DNA of 64,000 nt from Metallyticus violacea (GCA_030762175.1 CM060831.1:75555001-75619000), one strand, 5' to 3'; shown: positions 1 through 11,846, counted from the stretch's first letter. Notes: generated by a model not told the origin, from the letters alone. Program-made: numbers and translations.

Positions 1-230
1 CGCTAGCGTAACGTAATGGGAGCCCCATCTATTTACAGAACATCATACGATAATTTCGATTTCATTTTATTGTTGATTTACCTGTCACATAACAACGCTA
101 TCATAATATATGTGAGTCACATCTGTTTACAGAACATCATACTACACATTACTGTTGTTTTTCGGTCCAACTTTGAAATATATTAAATAGATATTTACTG
201 TGAAAGTGTGTATACATTTTTTGGCACCCT
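1..230. repeat. Dispersed repeat copy 1, cut by the window edge
   Basis: This segment is clearly homologous to 42218-42460 in the same orientation, with long identical runs such as the stretch around 'ctgtttacagaacatcat'. Each copy contains two diverged subunits of roughly 85-90 bp, each holding a 'gtgag(t/c)cacatct' motif followed by 'acagaacatcat'. The copy here starts before the window, so its true left end is unknown. No coding potential is seen. It is probably the non-coding part of a transposable element, but the family is not recognised. Confidence 0.8.
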
Positions 231-490
231 CGGTATATTCTTTAAAAATTTTCAGAAGAAGGGGTTCTCTAAAGTCATATCAATGTAGTTGCCTAACGAT
301 ATCTAATGTCCTGATGCCAGTTGCAAGGCAAATATCGAACTTAACAAAGAAATATTTACTGTATATTACTCCTTATGTCTGAAATATAAAACCAATTTTA
401 TGAGATCCTGAAGACGAACGAACATTGAAATTATATAGTAAAATATGCACAAATTTCTGCAACCATATGTTGCGAAACAAAATGCATTGA

Positions 491-766
491 ACCTCAAAGG
501 GTGGCCGAGGTCGTTAAGGCGCGGATTCATGAGCGGGAGATCTTGGGTTCGAATCCGCCAGGACCGTTCTTCCTGAATGAGAGTTTTCCCAGGTGTTCCT
601 CAGTCCTCATAAATGGCAAATGTCGGAGAGGCACTGTAAATTTAGGTCTGCAACGCTTCCTTCCTTAAAAATCCTTTCCCGGTTTATCATTTCAGCTCAT
701 GTATCATCAGTGTCCACCACTGTGGTGCCTCAGTAGTAAAAACGAGCGTTAAACACTGTTCAAAAA
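491..766 (+). mobile_element. SINE-A copy (tRNA-derived SINE)
   Basis: The head 'gtggccgaggtcgttaaggc' resembles the A box region of a class II (Leu/Ser-type) tRNA, and 'ggttcgaatcc' about 40 bp on matches a Pol III B box. The body ends with 'gttaaacactgtt' and a short A run. A 10-bp direct repeat, aatgcattga, lies at 481-490 and 767-776, which is the target site duplication. Four further copies are at 3546-3823, 47468-47765, 49153-49431 and 55756-56015. The element has no ORF and would depend on a LINE for movement. Confidence 0.9.
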
Positions 767-930
767 AATGCATTGATACGATATAAAGCAGACATTATGT
801 TGAATATGTACTTGAGGAATATATAAAATTATGTGATCAATGGGAGACCTCGCAGATAATCTCGTGATTGATTCGACCTGTAATTGTCCCCCACAGAAGA
901 GATTATATCGGCGAATATCATATTTGATTG

Positions 931-1427
931 CTAACTTGAAGCTGCAGTAGTGCTGGAACTGCTTGCTTGCACTTTGTCCTTAACGCAACCTTGAAGTGAG
1001 TAAGCCAAGAACTTGAGATCAAGTAGCCTTCCATGAGTCAATGGCGTGTTCTTGAGCAAACTTACAGACGTGTATGTCAGCACTCTCGTATTCCGTTCAG
1101 TGACTACAATTTTGCCAACATATTCCAAAGGGCAGTCAGTCATGTAGAAGTGAGGGATTTCTGTGTTCCAGTTCCTGCACTTTTGATTGTTTGGACTTTG
1201 TTGCTACAGCTGACCAACTTTGAGAGTCTACCAATATTTCCCTTTAGATTAGCTGTTGCACTTCCAATACGCTCTAACTCCGCTATCAAATGGCGTTTGA
1301 CATCTTTGATCATACTTTCATCCCATTTGTGTAGAAGTATGCTGTTTTGGCCCCTTTCGGCTTCTGTTATTATTTTCTGTGATATTATTTTACCAACAAT
1401 ATACGTTGTAGAGCGCCACATTTGCAC
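931..1427 (-). pseudogene. Two overlapping minus-strand ORFs, unassigned
   Basis: An ORF of 95 codons (1427-1140) is followed without a gap by one of 70 codons in another frame (1143-931). The first is polar and helix-like, with an Ile/Lys/Glu-rich middle (IKDVKRHLIAELERIGS), and the second ends in a Ser/Thr/Ala run. The plus strand is also open across part of this stretch, so the openness may be chance. The composition is a little more protein-like than the surroundings and the frame switch would fit a decayed exon or transposon piece. I do not recognise the family and no function is proposed. Confidence 0.2.
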
Positions 1428-1667
1428 GACATACTAAAATGTAATCAGAGAACTAGGTGATATGTAGACAAACTTTCATACTCTGCATATTTTGCTATGA
1501 AATTTAGAACCGTTGCCTCTCAAGAAAAAATAAATATTTTTGGTGTTTTTGTTAAATAGTTTTATATACTTTGCATGCGTAAATAATTGTTGAGAGATAT
1601 CAACGAAAAAATTTGTTATGAACCCGTATTTTAAGTATCTCCGCTTAATACAATAGAATGTGTCTAT

Positions 1668-2012
1668 TAATATTGGATAAGGAAAAGCACATTAAAATGT
1701 TTTACATTTTCAGTAGATATCAACTTGGTAATACAGAAATCCCGTGTAACTGAAACTGGAAAAGCGCATCTGGTTCTGTGCACAGTGTTGGAGAAAACCA
1801 ATCGTGACACTTTGTCGTGTGCAGTTAGAAATGTTTTGGTGCCATTGCCTGGAGAGAGCCGGTTTGACAAACTTTTGCTTTTAATCACAGCTAATGCAGC
1901 ATGCAATGTAAAGGCAGACAAGGCACTAGCAGTGTTTTCCTTTATTAAGCTACACGTTACGTGTATGGTGCATAAAACTTGTGGATTTTCTTCAACCCTG
2001 CTCATGGATTAA
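1668..2012 (+). pseudogene. hAT-type transposase fragment
   Basis: The plus-strand frame reads LLLITANAACNVKADKAL and then FIKLHVTCMVHKTCG. This matches the layout of hAT-superfamily transposases in which an 'L(I/V)TDAAPYM.KAGKAL' block is followed by 'LIHVTCLAHALHRV'. The expected catalytic Asp of the first block is replaced (ITA instead of ITD) and the motif ends early at a stop at 2010-2012. No start codon context, BED zinc finger or dimerisation domain is present, so this is an internal fragment of an old copy. The opposite strand is open over the same range, but that frame matches nothing I know. Confidence 0.55.
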
Positions 2013-3538
2013 ACCTTACTTGTTTCACTTCTCATAAAAAAAATAAATGTTCTATTCAGCGTTTTCCAGGTCTACCAACACATTTTATTCTGTTTAGTAT
2101 GTAATTTAGAATACACTTGGGACATCTCCTTTAGTTCAATTGACATGTTCAAACCAGATGACTCTGAACTGATCAGTGAATCTGTAAATGCTAAGTTCCT
2201 ATGTGAAGTCTGCGTGCCTTTTTCTATTCAAATTTGTATATCTTGCTGCATCTGTAAGGAAATTGATTTCAACATCTTGAGCTTTTCCCCCCAGTTTCCA
2301 AGGTTCTTAATCGTTTAGAAATAATGGGATTGCAATTATTCTATACAATTTCAAGTGAGTTTCTTTTCCTGCTCTCTTGTAAATTTGTGAAGGAATTTAA
2401 AATATAAATATATAGACAATTACAAGACACAAATAGCAGATATTTTAACTATTAAATTAAGTCATTTTATATTTCCAGTAACATAAAGTAACTTAACTAC
2501 ATATATTTATTGATTTTTCAGTGGTATACATCCAGTGGTGTGGCAACTTAATAAACATATCTATTACTACAGAATTAACATATTGTTTGGATGTTGTTAA
2601 TCCAAAATGGTGTTCTTGAAGAAAATGGTTATATATTGTTGAATACTTTGTTTGACTGATTTACAATATCACTTTTTTGTGTCTTTCTTAACTTTTAATA
2701 AACAGTAAAAATGCGTACAGGTGAACATCTGTTAAAATTAATAAGAATATATTAGCCTTGATATTTCAAACTGGCAAGTAGTTCTAATATCTTTAATAAC
2801 TTAGAGACAGATAGGAAATCGCGAAGGAAAGTCGCAAAGGAATCTGAACATTTATATCAAGGAAATCTCAAAGACAATCTAATTATTATATTTTATCCCT
2901 AAAGGAGACTTGATAAACCCTAGTACTGACGCAATCTTTACCGCGTCATCATAATTAATTTTAATATAATTAAATGTGATGTTTACTCAGTCATGTGTTA
3001 GCTACAATTTTAATTCGAAGGAAAAAGTTGAGATCACGGCGGGTACCATCCGCCGATCTTCTGCTTACCGTTCCTATACTCTGATTATCGAAGCAACAGG
3101 CCCCTTCTGGTCATCACTGCAAAATTTAACCTTACTGACTCCATAAACTCTGGAGAGCTTTAAGATTATCTCATTACAAAGATTAGAAATCTAGCCAATG
3201 CACATTTTTGATGAAAATATGTTTTAATATTAAAACCTTACCATCGATAGTAATTTTAGCTAGAATAATCATTTAAAGAACATGGTATTTGTTCTTTTAG
3301 TAGACAATCTCATTTGTTTTTTCTTTAGTCATTCATTTTATAAATCTATATTTGTAAACTGTTGTGTGCTATTCCGACACCTCTAAATATCGTGCCAATG
3401 GTGTGCCACTTTTGTTATTTTTGATTCATTAATAAATAACAACTTGTGTACAATAATTTCAGAGCCTGAAGAGAGATCCAAGTAATTTCAGAGAGGGAAT
3501 CTATGTGCTTCAAGAAGAAAAATATCCAAGTTATAAAG
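2013..3538. other. AT-rich intergenic stretch
   Basis: I see no ORF, tRNA-like box, terminal repeat or paired repeat in this AT-rich stretch. Confidence 0.5.
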
Positions 3539-3545
3539 TGATAAG

Positions 3546-3823
3546 TTTTTTTTATTAGTGTTTAACGTCCATTTTACAACTGAGGCACCACAGGCGGTGA
3601 ACACTGATGATACATGAGATAAATTAATAAATTAGGAAAGCATTTTTTTATTAAGGAAGGAAATGTTCCAGGCCTAAGTTTAGGGTACCTCCCCGGCTTT
3701 TGCCATTTATGAGGACTGGGGAAAACCTGGAAAAAACCAAGGAGGACGGTCCTGGCGAAATTTGAACCTCAGATTTACCGCTCACGAGTCCGCGCCTTAA
3801 CGACCTAGGTCATCCATGGCGGT
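3546..3823 (-). mobile_element. SINE-A copy, minus strand
   Basis: Read on the minus strand, the tRNA-like head lies at the right (near 3740-3823) and the tail 'gttaaacactaat' plus A run at the left, seen here as T's from 3546. The direct repeat tgataag at 3539-3545 and 3824-3830 is consistent with a target site duplication. The head has decayed: the B box reads 'aggttcaaatttcg' on the minus strand, which suggests an older insertion than the copy at 491. Confidence 0.85.
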
Positions 3824-3837
3824 TGATAAGAATTTGA

Positions 3838-3965
3838 GGTAAGATGCTGAAAAGTCAATGTTAAAGCAAAATGGGGGAATTTTTGGCTTAGAACATCTTC
3901 ATATCTGTCTCATGAGCGATTTTCAATAACTCATTAATTACGTTCACAAAATCTAGTGGTATATC
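3838..3965. repeat. Short dispersed repeat, partner at 23572-23690
   Basis: The segment sharing 'tgttaaagcaa(a/g)atgggg' and 'tagaac(a/g)tcttca' occurs here and at 23572-23690 in the same orientation, at roughly 70 percent identity by eye. Minus-strand translations of both contain a similar peptide (LALTLT.QHL at 23.6 kb, FALTLTFQHL here). A coding origin is therefore possible, but the family is not recognised. Confidence 0.5.
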
Positions 3966-5369
3966 TAAAACAGCGGTTTAAACATATAATAGTATGGTAA
4001 TATACAACGGTTAACTGGTTTATACCCAGTGTTTCCGTAATGATACAAACCTTAAGGAAAGATGGGCAAAGGCAAAAGTATCCATTTGAGACAGGTAACT
4101 CTGGTTTGAAAATACCTTGATCGCAATTTATAAGCCAAAGCTGTTTTTCATAGTTACAAGAGGTGTAATAACAGTCTAAGAGCATGCACATAGTGCCTGA
4201 GGTCTGCAGAAGGCCGAAGAAACAAAATTTAAATTCTTCGTAAGCAGGTTTCTTCCCATTAAAAATGAACATTAATTCTTTAATTTTGCTTCACTTTAAG
4301 TATTAATTTTACGTCTGAGCAAAATATCTAAATGAAAGATATTTCATAACTTTTTGCATTTTTAATATATTTTTCTACCCATCATTTCCTCTTTTATAAG
4401 GAAACTGAGAATTCTTTCACATTAGCGCTATAGAAGACATAGATCTCTAATCTTTTGAGATTTGTTTCTCATCATCAAAAGAAGCTGTGTAAGACATCTG
4501 TTATATATTTTAAAAATTGTGCAATGAAAGTCTGCACATCTTTCAAGGTTCATTCTTTAAAAAACGAGGTTAATTCTTTGAAAAGCATAGCCATAGCCAT
4601 ATCTGCATACATAACTTATGTCCTTGACCTACTTGTCTGTGTGCTACTCGGACTGGGTTTTAACTATGATAAGTTTTTAACTTTAACACAACAAAACGAG
4701 TTGTAACTATGTGTGACAAATAACACTATGCAATTTTCAGACTTTGGGTCAAACAAATCTGGTTTCCTAGAGACAGCTGAACCCTGGAGTAAATGAATTA
4801 ATGTCATTTTTAGTGGAACAAAAGTCTATGCTACATTAACGCTTGCCATTGCAACCACCTGAGAACGCTGACAGCGCAATGTTACTCAGTAACTCACAGC
4901 TCGGGTTACAGAACTGCCTGGTTACATTTCATCACATCTGCTAACTCTTGGGCTGTCTGAAGTGGAGAAGCATGGATTAAAAAGTTCGAATGATCTTCAT
5001 TAAAGATGGTCTTCCTAAATGTTGCATAACCTCACATCAAAGTGGCACCCTTTGAAACTTCCTTGCCGTGTTTATTCAATGGCATTTTCCATGATAGATA
5101 ACAAACGCTAAACAATGTACTAGCAAAGCAGCGTTGTGGTGAAAATAAAAAGCTATAAACTTATGCTTCAACATAATACACACATGTATGTATTTCACAT
5201 ATCTACCTCATGCACACCACGTGGCCGGAAGATTGTTTTCATTAAATTTCTAAGATATAACTGTCACTTTTCTAACCTATACCTGACTACCAGAAATGTT
5301 GCATGTTTCGCGTGCCAGATTTCAGGATTAAATTTGTATTATACATGAAAATCTTGTGTTGCAAAATAC
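3966..5369. other. AT-rich intergenic stretch
   Basis: Only short, unconvincing ORFs are present (for example 112 codons on the minus strand at 4272-3934 and 83 codons on the plus strand at 4455-4706). Their composition follows the local AT bias and they show no recognisable motif. No repeats or tRNA-like boxes were seen. Confidence 0.45.
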
Positions 5370-5371
5370 TA

Positions 5372-6591
5372 GAGGTGTTCTAAAAATTCTCCTTTTAGAA
5401 CACCAAGAAAACACAAGATTTAAGACGAATGTTCTCTCTCTCTCTCCAACGTAGTCACTTTGTAAATCAATACATTTAGTCCAACAACTTTCTACCTTAT
5501 TAATACTCGCAGTAAAATTAATTTAATTGTCTAACTGTGAAAAATAGCGCATGTCTTGTCTTCACTCACATCGTTTGATGTGAATCTTCGTCCAGTCAGC
5601 CATTTCTTCGGTTTGGGAACAAAAAGTAATTGCTGGGAACTAAATCCAGCGAATATGGCCAATGTGGAAGCACTTGGAAGCGAAAGTCTTGCAGTTTCGC
5701 AGCAACAATCCCAGATGTGTGTGAAGGCGCATTATTGTGATGAAAAAGGATTATCTTTTTCGCAAGATGTGGACGTTTAGCGTGAATAGCATCCTTCAGT
5801 TGGCCTAGTAGTGAAGAATAATACTTTCCGGTGATGGTTCTTCCCTTCTGGAGTTAGTCTGCGAGTACCACACCATCAGAATACCAGAAAAGCGTAGTAA
5901 TTACTTGTTCTGCAAATGGAACCATTTTTGCTCTCTTTGATGCACTTTTACCTGTTGCTACCCACTCTTAGGACAGTTCTGGCGTAGTGATGAATCGGTG
6001 TTTCATCTACTGTTATGAAACGTCGGAGGAACTCACCGAAATTGCATTTAAACAAATCTAAACACTCTTGCGAAATGTTTATTCGTTTGCTTTCTTCTCC
6101 ATTGTTATCAAACGCGGCACCTATCAAGCTGAAAACTTTCTCATACCCAAAACTTTGTATAAAATACAGTGAGCACGGCCTGTCAATGCCAGCCAATTGA
6201 TAAATGAGTGCGACATTGTGAATTTTTGTCACAATATCGTTGGTCGTAGCAGTTTTCAGACGCTGAGTGTTCATAATCTTAAATGGCATGTAAACCCATA
6301 CTTAAAATCCGTAGCCCACTTTTTAACCGTCGAAAGTGAAGGGGAATAATCCTTTCATGGAAAAGTCAACTCCTTCTGTGGTCAAACCAATCAAAACGAA
6401 GTACTTTATCATAGCATGTATTTCAGTATTATCCATTTTGTAGAAAATGTTAATGCTAGTTTGTTTACACGATAGTCACAAACAAGTGACTATACAAACG
6501 CGTCTGAAACTTTACAGCGCGCCATCTTAACAACTACAAAGTAAATTGGTCATCTCTGGAGTCAGGCCAAGAACTTTTGCACCATCCCTGG
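5372..6591 (-). mobile_element. mariner element with both ends, inactive
   Basis: The 1,220-bp element is bounded by imperfect terminal inverted repeats: 'gaggtgttctaaaaattct' at the left and, on the minus strand, 'gggatggtgcaaaagttct' at the right, with 13 of 19 positions matching. TA dinucleotides flank it at 5370-5371 and 6592-6593, the usual Tc1/mariner target. The length fits the roughly 1.3 kb of complete mariners. It encodes a minus-strand transposase pseudogene. The ends are better conserved than the middle of the coding region. Confidence 0.9.
5480..6436 (-). pseudogene. mariner transposase pseudogene (two catalytic Asp to Asn)
   Basis: The minus-strand frame begins near 6436 with a short start region (MDNTEIHAMIKYF), passes a damaged helix-turn-helix part, and then reads LFKCNFGEFLRRFITVDET around 6000, the block with the first catalytic Asp of the DD34D triad. 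The second and third blocks read LFHHNNAPSHT (near 5735) and LDLVPSNYFLF (near 5630). Family members have HDNA and PSDY there, so both Asp are Asn, each explained by one G-to-A change. The 34-residue spacing between them is kept. Several stops and frameshifts break the frame. This is a dead copy of the mariner lineage that moves by cut and paste in the nucleus. Confidence 0.9.
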
Positions 6592-6593
6592 TA

Positions 6594-7597
6594 GTAAATA
6601 TTGTACTTGATAAAAACTGTATTAGGGATGTTAACATAAAATGTAATTAGTATACCTTTTTCAAGGACGAAAGAAGTATTTTAAATGCATGGGTTTGATG
6701 TGATAGTGGTGTTAATAAAAACTACAATGGTTTCATCCTTCATTTTTCATTTTTATCACGCTTGTAACTATCCATAATCTCTGAGAAGATATTTTGTTAC
6801 CCCAGCATTTTGCAGATCCAGAGTTTGATTCCGAGCTAGAAACATGGAGGTTGTGCATTCGGAAACACACGTAATGGTCAATACATCCAGTGCCTTAATA
6901 TAACCCAAATCACAACTCCGGTGTAATAATTCTGATAAATACGTTCCATATGGAATATCTACATCAGGTTGCCTCTACTCTACAGCCTCTCCGAGCTTGT
7001 GCTTGTTCAATATGGAGCTAATCTCCTTAATTAGTTCATAGAGAGCAGTCCAGCATTCGATAGAGTTGCTTAAATCCTTTCCCAATATGATAACAAATCA
7101 TGGCTTATTTGATAATTGCAACCCATTCCAATCGCTGTGAACCAGGTTCTGATAACATATGAGCATTTCACATTCATCGCCTTGTTTCTTTACATTCAGG
7201 TGAACAATAGCCGTAAGCTTCTTTTCGCATTTAACAGTGATAAGTCCATCTGCCGGATTTAGGTTATTATATTTATTAGCAGAGAAAACACTAAGCCGAG
7301 CACATCTGACATGATAAATATTCTGGCTGGCACATTCAACTAGCGAGTATTAAAAATATATGAATATTTGAGTTGTAATTGAAAAACCGTACATGGATCA
7401 TTGCGCAATAACGCTTCCCAACGCACCAAAACATAAAGTGTATGTTATACGCGCTTATTTATATAAACGTTTGATTATTAAAATTGTATATAGCTTTATT
7501 TATATCACATTGAACCGTTTAGGAAGAAGTTTCGTTTAAACGACGTCTTACCACTGTGCTAAGCAAATATTTTAATTAAGAACTCTCTTTAAAAAAT
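6594..7597. other. AT-rich intergenic stretch
   Basis: There is no gene or repeat that I can support. A B-box-like 'gtttgattcc' at about 6827 stands alone without a matching A box. Confidence 0.4.
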
Positions 7598-7690
7598 CTA
7601 GTCATCAGCGTCCCTTTCACTTTAGGGCGTGAAACTATAGATAAATTTTGCTCAGAGACCTCTTCTTTTAGAGTTGATATTCTTTTACGA
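7598..7690 (-). mobile_element. SINE-B 3' fragment
   Basis: The stretch 'gtcatcagcgtccctttcac' followed by 'aaattttgctcagagacctc' matches the 3' half of SINE-B (reverse orientation), well conserved in the copies at 48.6 and 58.2 kb. The tRNA-like head is missing and the fragment runs directly into SINE-C-like sequence at 7695, so it was truncated or overwritten. Confidence 0.75.
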
Positions 7691-7694
7691 ATTT

Positions 7695-7910
7695 TCTGAT
7701 CCCCCATTTCATATCATATGTTGGTTCTGTTACAGGGTCGAAAATGTCAGGACAAGGTTCCTGGTGCGGTAGATGTTAGTTTGCGGCTTTCGGTATAGAA
7801 GTCCCCTTTCTGAGAGATTCAACGCTTTGGAGGGGTGGGTGCTCCGCCAGCGTTTGGTTGTTCTATCTAGATACAATATTGTGGAACTCGTTTCTGTCAA
7901 AGCAGTCACC
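7695..7910 (+). mobile_element. SINE-C body fragment
   Basis: From 'ttggttctgttacagg' onward this matches 14666-14860, sharing 'ggttcctggtgcggt'-like and 'gttctatct' blocks about 180 bp apart. The tRNA-like head present at 14500 is absent here. A 79-codon plus-strand ORF spans the segment, but the ORF is not preserved in the other copy, so it is treated as chance. Confidence 0.65.
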
Positions 7911-10079
7911 TCCCATAAACCCTGGCCACCAGTGTCTCCCCTCTTATTCCTTCCCTCATCGCCCTCGCTTCATCCATTCCCTCCGGAGGTGCCTCCAAAA
8001 CTGCCAGGCTGAACAAGACTGAAGTAGTAGTAGCAATGGACTTTTATTGTAGTAGAAGTAAACAAGGTAAGTATCTGTCGCATGGGCCTTATGGCCATAC
8101 ATGCTAATACCGTCCTTGTAACAATCAAAATATACATAGAGACCTGCATACAACCACATCGATGCACTTGAATCGCGTTTTCTATGAGTAATTTTATGTA
8201 CTGCACACAAACCCTTACACCTAAGTCCCCCTTTCCCTTTACTCATTCACCTCCCCAACTCCCCTCTCTTCTCTATAGCCATTAATCTTTATCGGGTCTT
8301 CGCTAGAAATATTCTCGATATGTGTGAGTATTTCTCATGCAGATGTTCCACCTATTAGGGTGAAGTACTATAGTGTCCTTCTCACCCCCAAACAATGCAA
8401 TCTAATGCTCGGAACAAGATAATTTTTAAAAATGTTATACTCCTTGTAAACATACGTTTCATATTTTTGACTACAAAACATTTCGCTTCTATGTAAAAGA
8501 AACACTTTTAACTTCTTTCTGTTGACATTTTAAGTAATACCAAATAAACATACACTAATACATATTTAGATAATCATAATGCAAAACTGCACGATTATTT
8601 TGCTTACTCGTGCATCTTGAAATTGCATTACTTGGCCCTCATTGCTTATCCTGTATTTTATTTAATGCTGAACGGCTAGAGTTCAATGTCTTACCAATTA
8701 CGCAACTACTAGAAACTTGCAGGCATGTTCACAATTTTAAGACGTTTCTGATAATGATATTCCCACGGTACTTTCAATACTTTTTAGAGCTTGTAAAAGT
8801 CAAATGCTGAGATTTAAAAGTATATTGATAACCAACAACATAGCGTGATGGAGATTACATAGGAATTGGACCAGGCCTGTAGCAAGCTCCTCCTTCCTAT
8901 GTCCACTTTAGCGGCCTTAGGGCCGCTCATTTAACTTTTAATTTCTATTTAATTCTCCTTTAATTGGGATGTTGCATCTCACCATCAACAATTGTATGCT
9001 AACCCATCATTAAACTGCAATTAAGTTAATGGGCATATATTTGGCCATTTAACGAGTTAATTCTCATTTAACTTTTCATCATGCAAGGTGAATGTTGAAT
9101 ATGTTATTTGAAGACCACTTTATTCCAAAAGAGGATAATTTCCGAAAGACAAGGTTTATTTAATAGTATGGAGAAAACAGATTTCCAAATGCTGTTTCGG
9201 CTCAATAGATACTTTAAGTTCTGTAGAATATGACCTAGAATCTCCAACGGACATGTGAATTTTTATAATATTTAAATAATGCTAAATTGTTTCTTATTAT
9301 ATAGCCCTAAATATAACATAAAACTGGAATGTTTATGTTGTAGGTTACGTTAAGTTACACTAAAGAGGTTATGTCTTCCCAGATTTCGAAGGTCGGTTGT
9401 CTGAATCGTCAAATACTCAGTAAAAATGAGATGTAATTGAAAGTAGCGTATTCTGTTTATTTAAGGAATCAGGCAATGAAAGTACTACAGAAAGTACCTA
9501 CATGTAGAGCAGCAGGTGATTTCGATGGATTTAGTACAGCAACGACCCAACGAACTGGGTATCGAGTGAGGCTGCTATAGCTCGCCTTTCTCCCTTACAC
9601 ATTAAACTCTCTTCTTTCCCTCCATTTCTGATGTGTAATTGTCATGAAAAACAAATGAGTATCGAACGATCTACGGTATTTTACAAATTGTGTTTAAAGT
9701 ACTCTTTGCTGTGTCCATGGACTTTTAAATCACGGATTTTCTATAATTCAGAAGCCCGTGATTAAATCCTAATTATCTAATTGACTGTGTATTTAGTTTG
9801 GTGGGATGCAAAAGGTTTAATTGGGAATTAACTTCTTCAATTAACTTAAATCTTTTATTCTGAATGAGTAAGAAATTGGTGAAATCAGCCTTTACCATCG
9901 AACACTTCGTTGCCAAGCCAGAAGTAATTGTACTAAGAGCATGATATGCGAATACTTCCAGAAGAAAGTCATTACTTGCATTAGCGAGGAAATTATAAAC
10001 AACAGAAACCTTGCTGAGTGAGAAAAGCCTTGGGTTCCGTTGCCTGACTAATGCATATGAACTATTTATGGAATATGTT
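7911..10079. other. Intergenic stretch with one short hairpin
   Basis: A perfect 7-bp stem, agcggcc/ggccgct, occurs at about 8910-8928 within an AT-rich stretch. The overlapping minus-strand ORFs at 7956-8246 show no recognisable domain. No other gene or repeat is supported. Confidence 0.4.
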
Positions 10080-11300
10080 GTTTTATTTTGTATTTAAACA
10101 CTTTGGTAATAAACTGAAGAGCTCTGAAGCATAAGCAATTGTCTTCTTCTTCAGCCAACTCCCGTTCTTGACTAGTCAGCCATTTGATACCCAGTATATC
10201 CGTGCTCGTCCTTCTAATGAGTCTTCGCTTGAGTCACTCTGAAGTGCTATACAGTGTAGAAGATGATCAGCCGTTCCTTCCTCTTTTGAGCAGAGGGAGC
10301 AGATCGGAGAGTCGACTAAGCACATTCTGTGCAAATGTTTTTGTAGGTGTCGTGGCCTGAGATCATCCTGAAGGTGGCGACGGCCACTTCGAGGGGCAGA
10401 TTGTTGGGGATAGGTTTTGATCATCTTTTATCAACTGCTGTTGCCCTCCAGGAGTTCGCGACGACTTTTTTATACTGTTTGAAATTATATTGTATGTAAT
10501 GGCGTAGGTAGAAGGGGATAAAGGTTGATTATTGTGCATCCTTCCTGTGCCAATCTGTCAGCTTCTTCGTTTCCGCTGATGCCACAGTGACCAGGGACCC
10601 ATTGTAAGTGGATCTCAGTTAATGCTTGCAGTCTTTTTCTTTACATTGAATTGCTAAATCGTCTTCTTGTTGCAGCTCTGGGGAGCCCAGTACTTGGAGT
10701 GCAGAGATGGAATCAGACAGGAAGACTATCTTTCGTTTGACAATCAGGGAAATGAGTGTATTGCCCGCTTCACTTATGGCTGCTACTTCGCCATCAAAAT
10801 TAGTTCTCATTCTTCCCATAGGGAAGGCTCCCCTGCCAAGAGATGAAAAAAATCCTGCTCCCATGCGTTCATCAATAGCTGAGTCATCTGTATAAACATG
10901 AAGCCATTCCGGTGCAGGATATAATGTAGCTGTCATTTCGAGCGCTGCCGCTTTCAGGTGTTGTGGAGCTATATCTGTCTTGGGTTTATCAATCCCAGAG
11001 ATATTAATTGAAAATGGTGGAAGTTGTTTCTCTGAGTACAATTTGGGTTTTCGGAAGTATTGGCGCTCCCTTGGAACAATGTTATACTTTCAAGAGTGCT
11101 TCGGCGTGTGATATTGGAGTAACCTGGGTTTATAATCTTAAAGTAGCCGTTCTATATTGCTGCCAGAAATTATCAGCTGCTCTAGGCATCTTTCATAGAA
11201 TTTAAGGAGAGCTTTGTCTCTTCGGTACTTGAGAGGATGAATCTGAATTTGACTTTCTAGAGCAGGTGCACTACATTTTCGCAGTTGCATATGATAATAT
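10080..11300 (-). mobile_element. LINE 3' end with RNase H domain (I-superfamily-like)
   Basis: A 5'-truncated non-LTR retrotransposon on the minus strand. It starts in the C-terminal part of the reverse transcriptase ORF (around 11280-11080, with LKYRRDKALLKFYERC) and continues into a type 1 RNase H domain and a Cys/His cluster near 10300. It ends near 10080 in AT-rich 3' sequence. Possession of RNase H limits it to the I/Nimb-type and related lineages rather than Jockey or CR1. At least two frameshifts and several stops interrupt it. Confidence 0.85.
10176..11041 (-). pseudogene. LINE RNase H and Cys/His C-terminal domain
   Basis: The 140-codon frame 11041-10619 contains the RNase H acidic residues in order: Asp in VYTDDSA, Glu in NFDGEVAAI and Asp in VFLSDSISAL. 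After a frameshift, WVPGHCGISGNEEADRLA supplies the final His and Asp near 10580. A second segment (10424-10176) reads LCSKEEGTADHLLHC, the CxxC...H...C type cluster that closes many LINE ORF2 proteins. In a live element RNase H removes the RNA template during target-primed reverse transcription. Here the domain is split by frameshifts, with stops near 10440, so it cannot make a complete protein. Confidence 0.85.
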
Positions 11301-11846
11301 GTAACATAAACAAACGTGCAAATATTAAAAACAAAATTTTAAAAATCAAAGACGTTTGTTAAACTAATTCCACACATTATTTCTATTTTGCTTTATATTT
11401 TTGGTTTGGAACTTTGAATTATAAGGTCAATTTGTGCATCTGAAATCCCGCCAGAAGTTTTTCAATTAGTACCATGTTGATCATTTGTTTCTGGTGCACA
11501 CTGATGCTTAGGCCAAAGAAACTATTTCAGTGCAATGTTTGATGAATTTATATAAAATCAGTTTAACATAGGTGGAATAGAATGGAACTGATAAACAGGA
11601 AACGATAAAAGTTTGGCTATAGATATTCTTATATCATATTGGTCACTGATTCATGAGCTAAATAATCATTTTAAATTATACTTTGGATTGAAGGAAAGTA
11701 CAGAGCCTTCATTTGGACGCTTGGCCGACTTAAGGGAGCTTGCCAGTCCTATTTCTAACCGGTTCTGCTGCCCCTCCACTTTACTGCCTTTCCATCTGCC
11801 GGCTAATTAGTTTACGGAAAGTCTTTGTTGAACGTTATGAGACCAC

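Noticed and set aside
491..560. Functional tRNA gene
   Set aside because: The cloverleaf cannot be completed with canonical stems, and the sequence continues into a SINE body with target duplications.
7956..8246. Two nested minus-strand ORFs
   Set aside because: No domain and no conservation; the sequence shows no coding signature.
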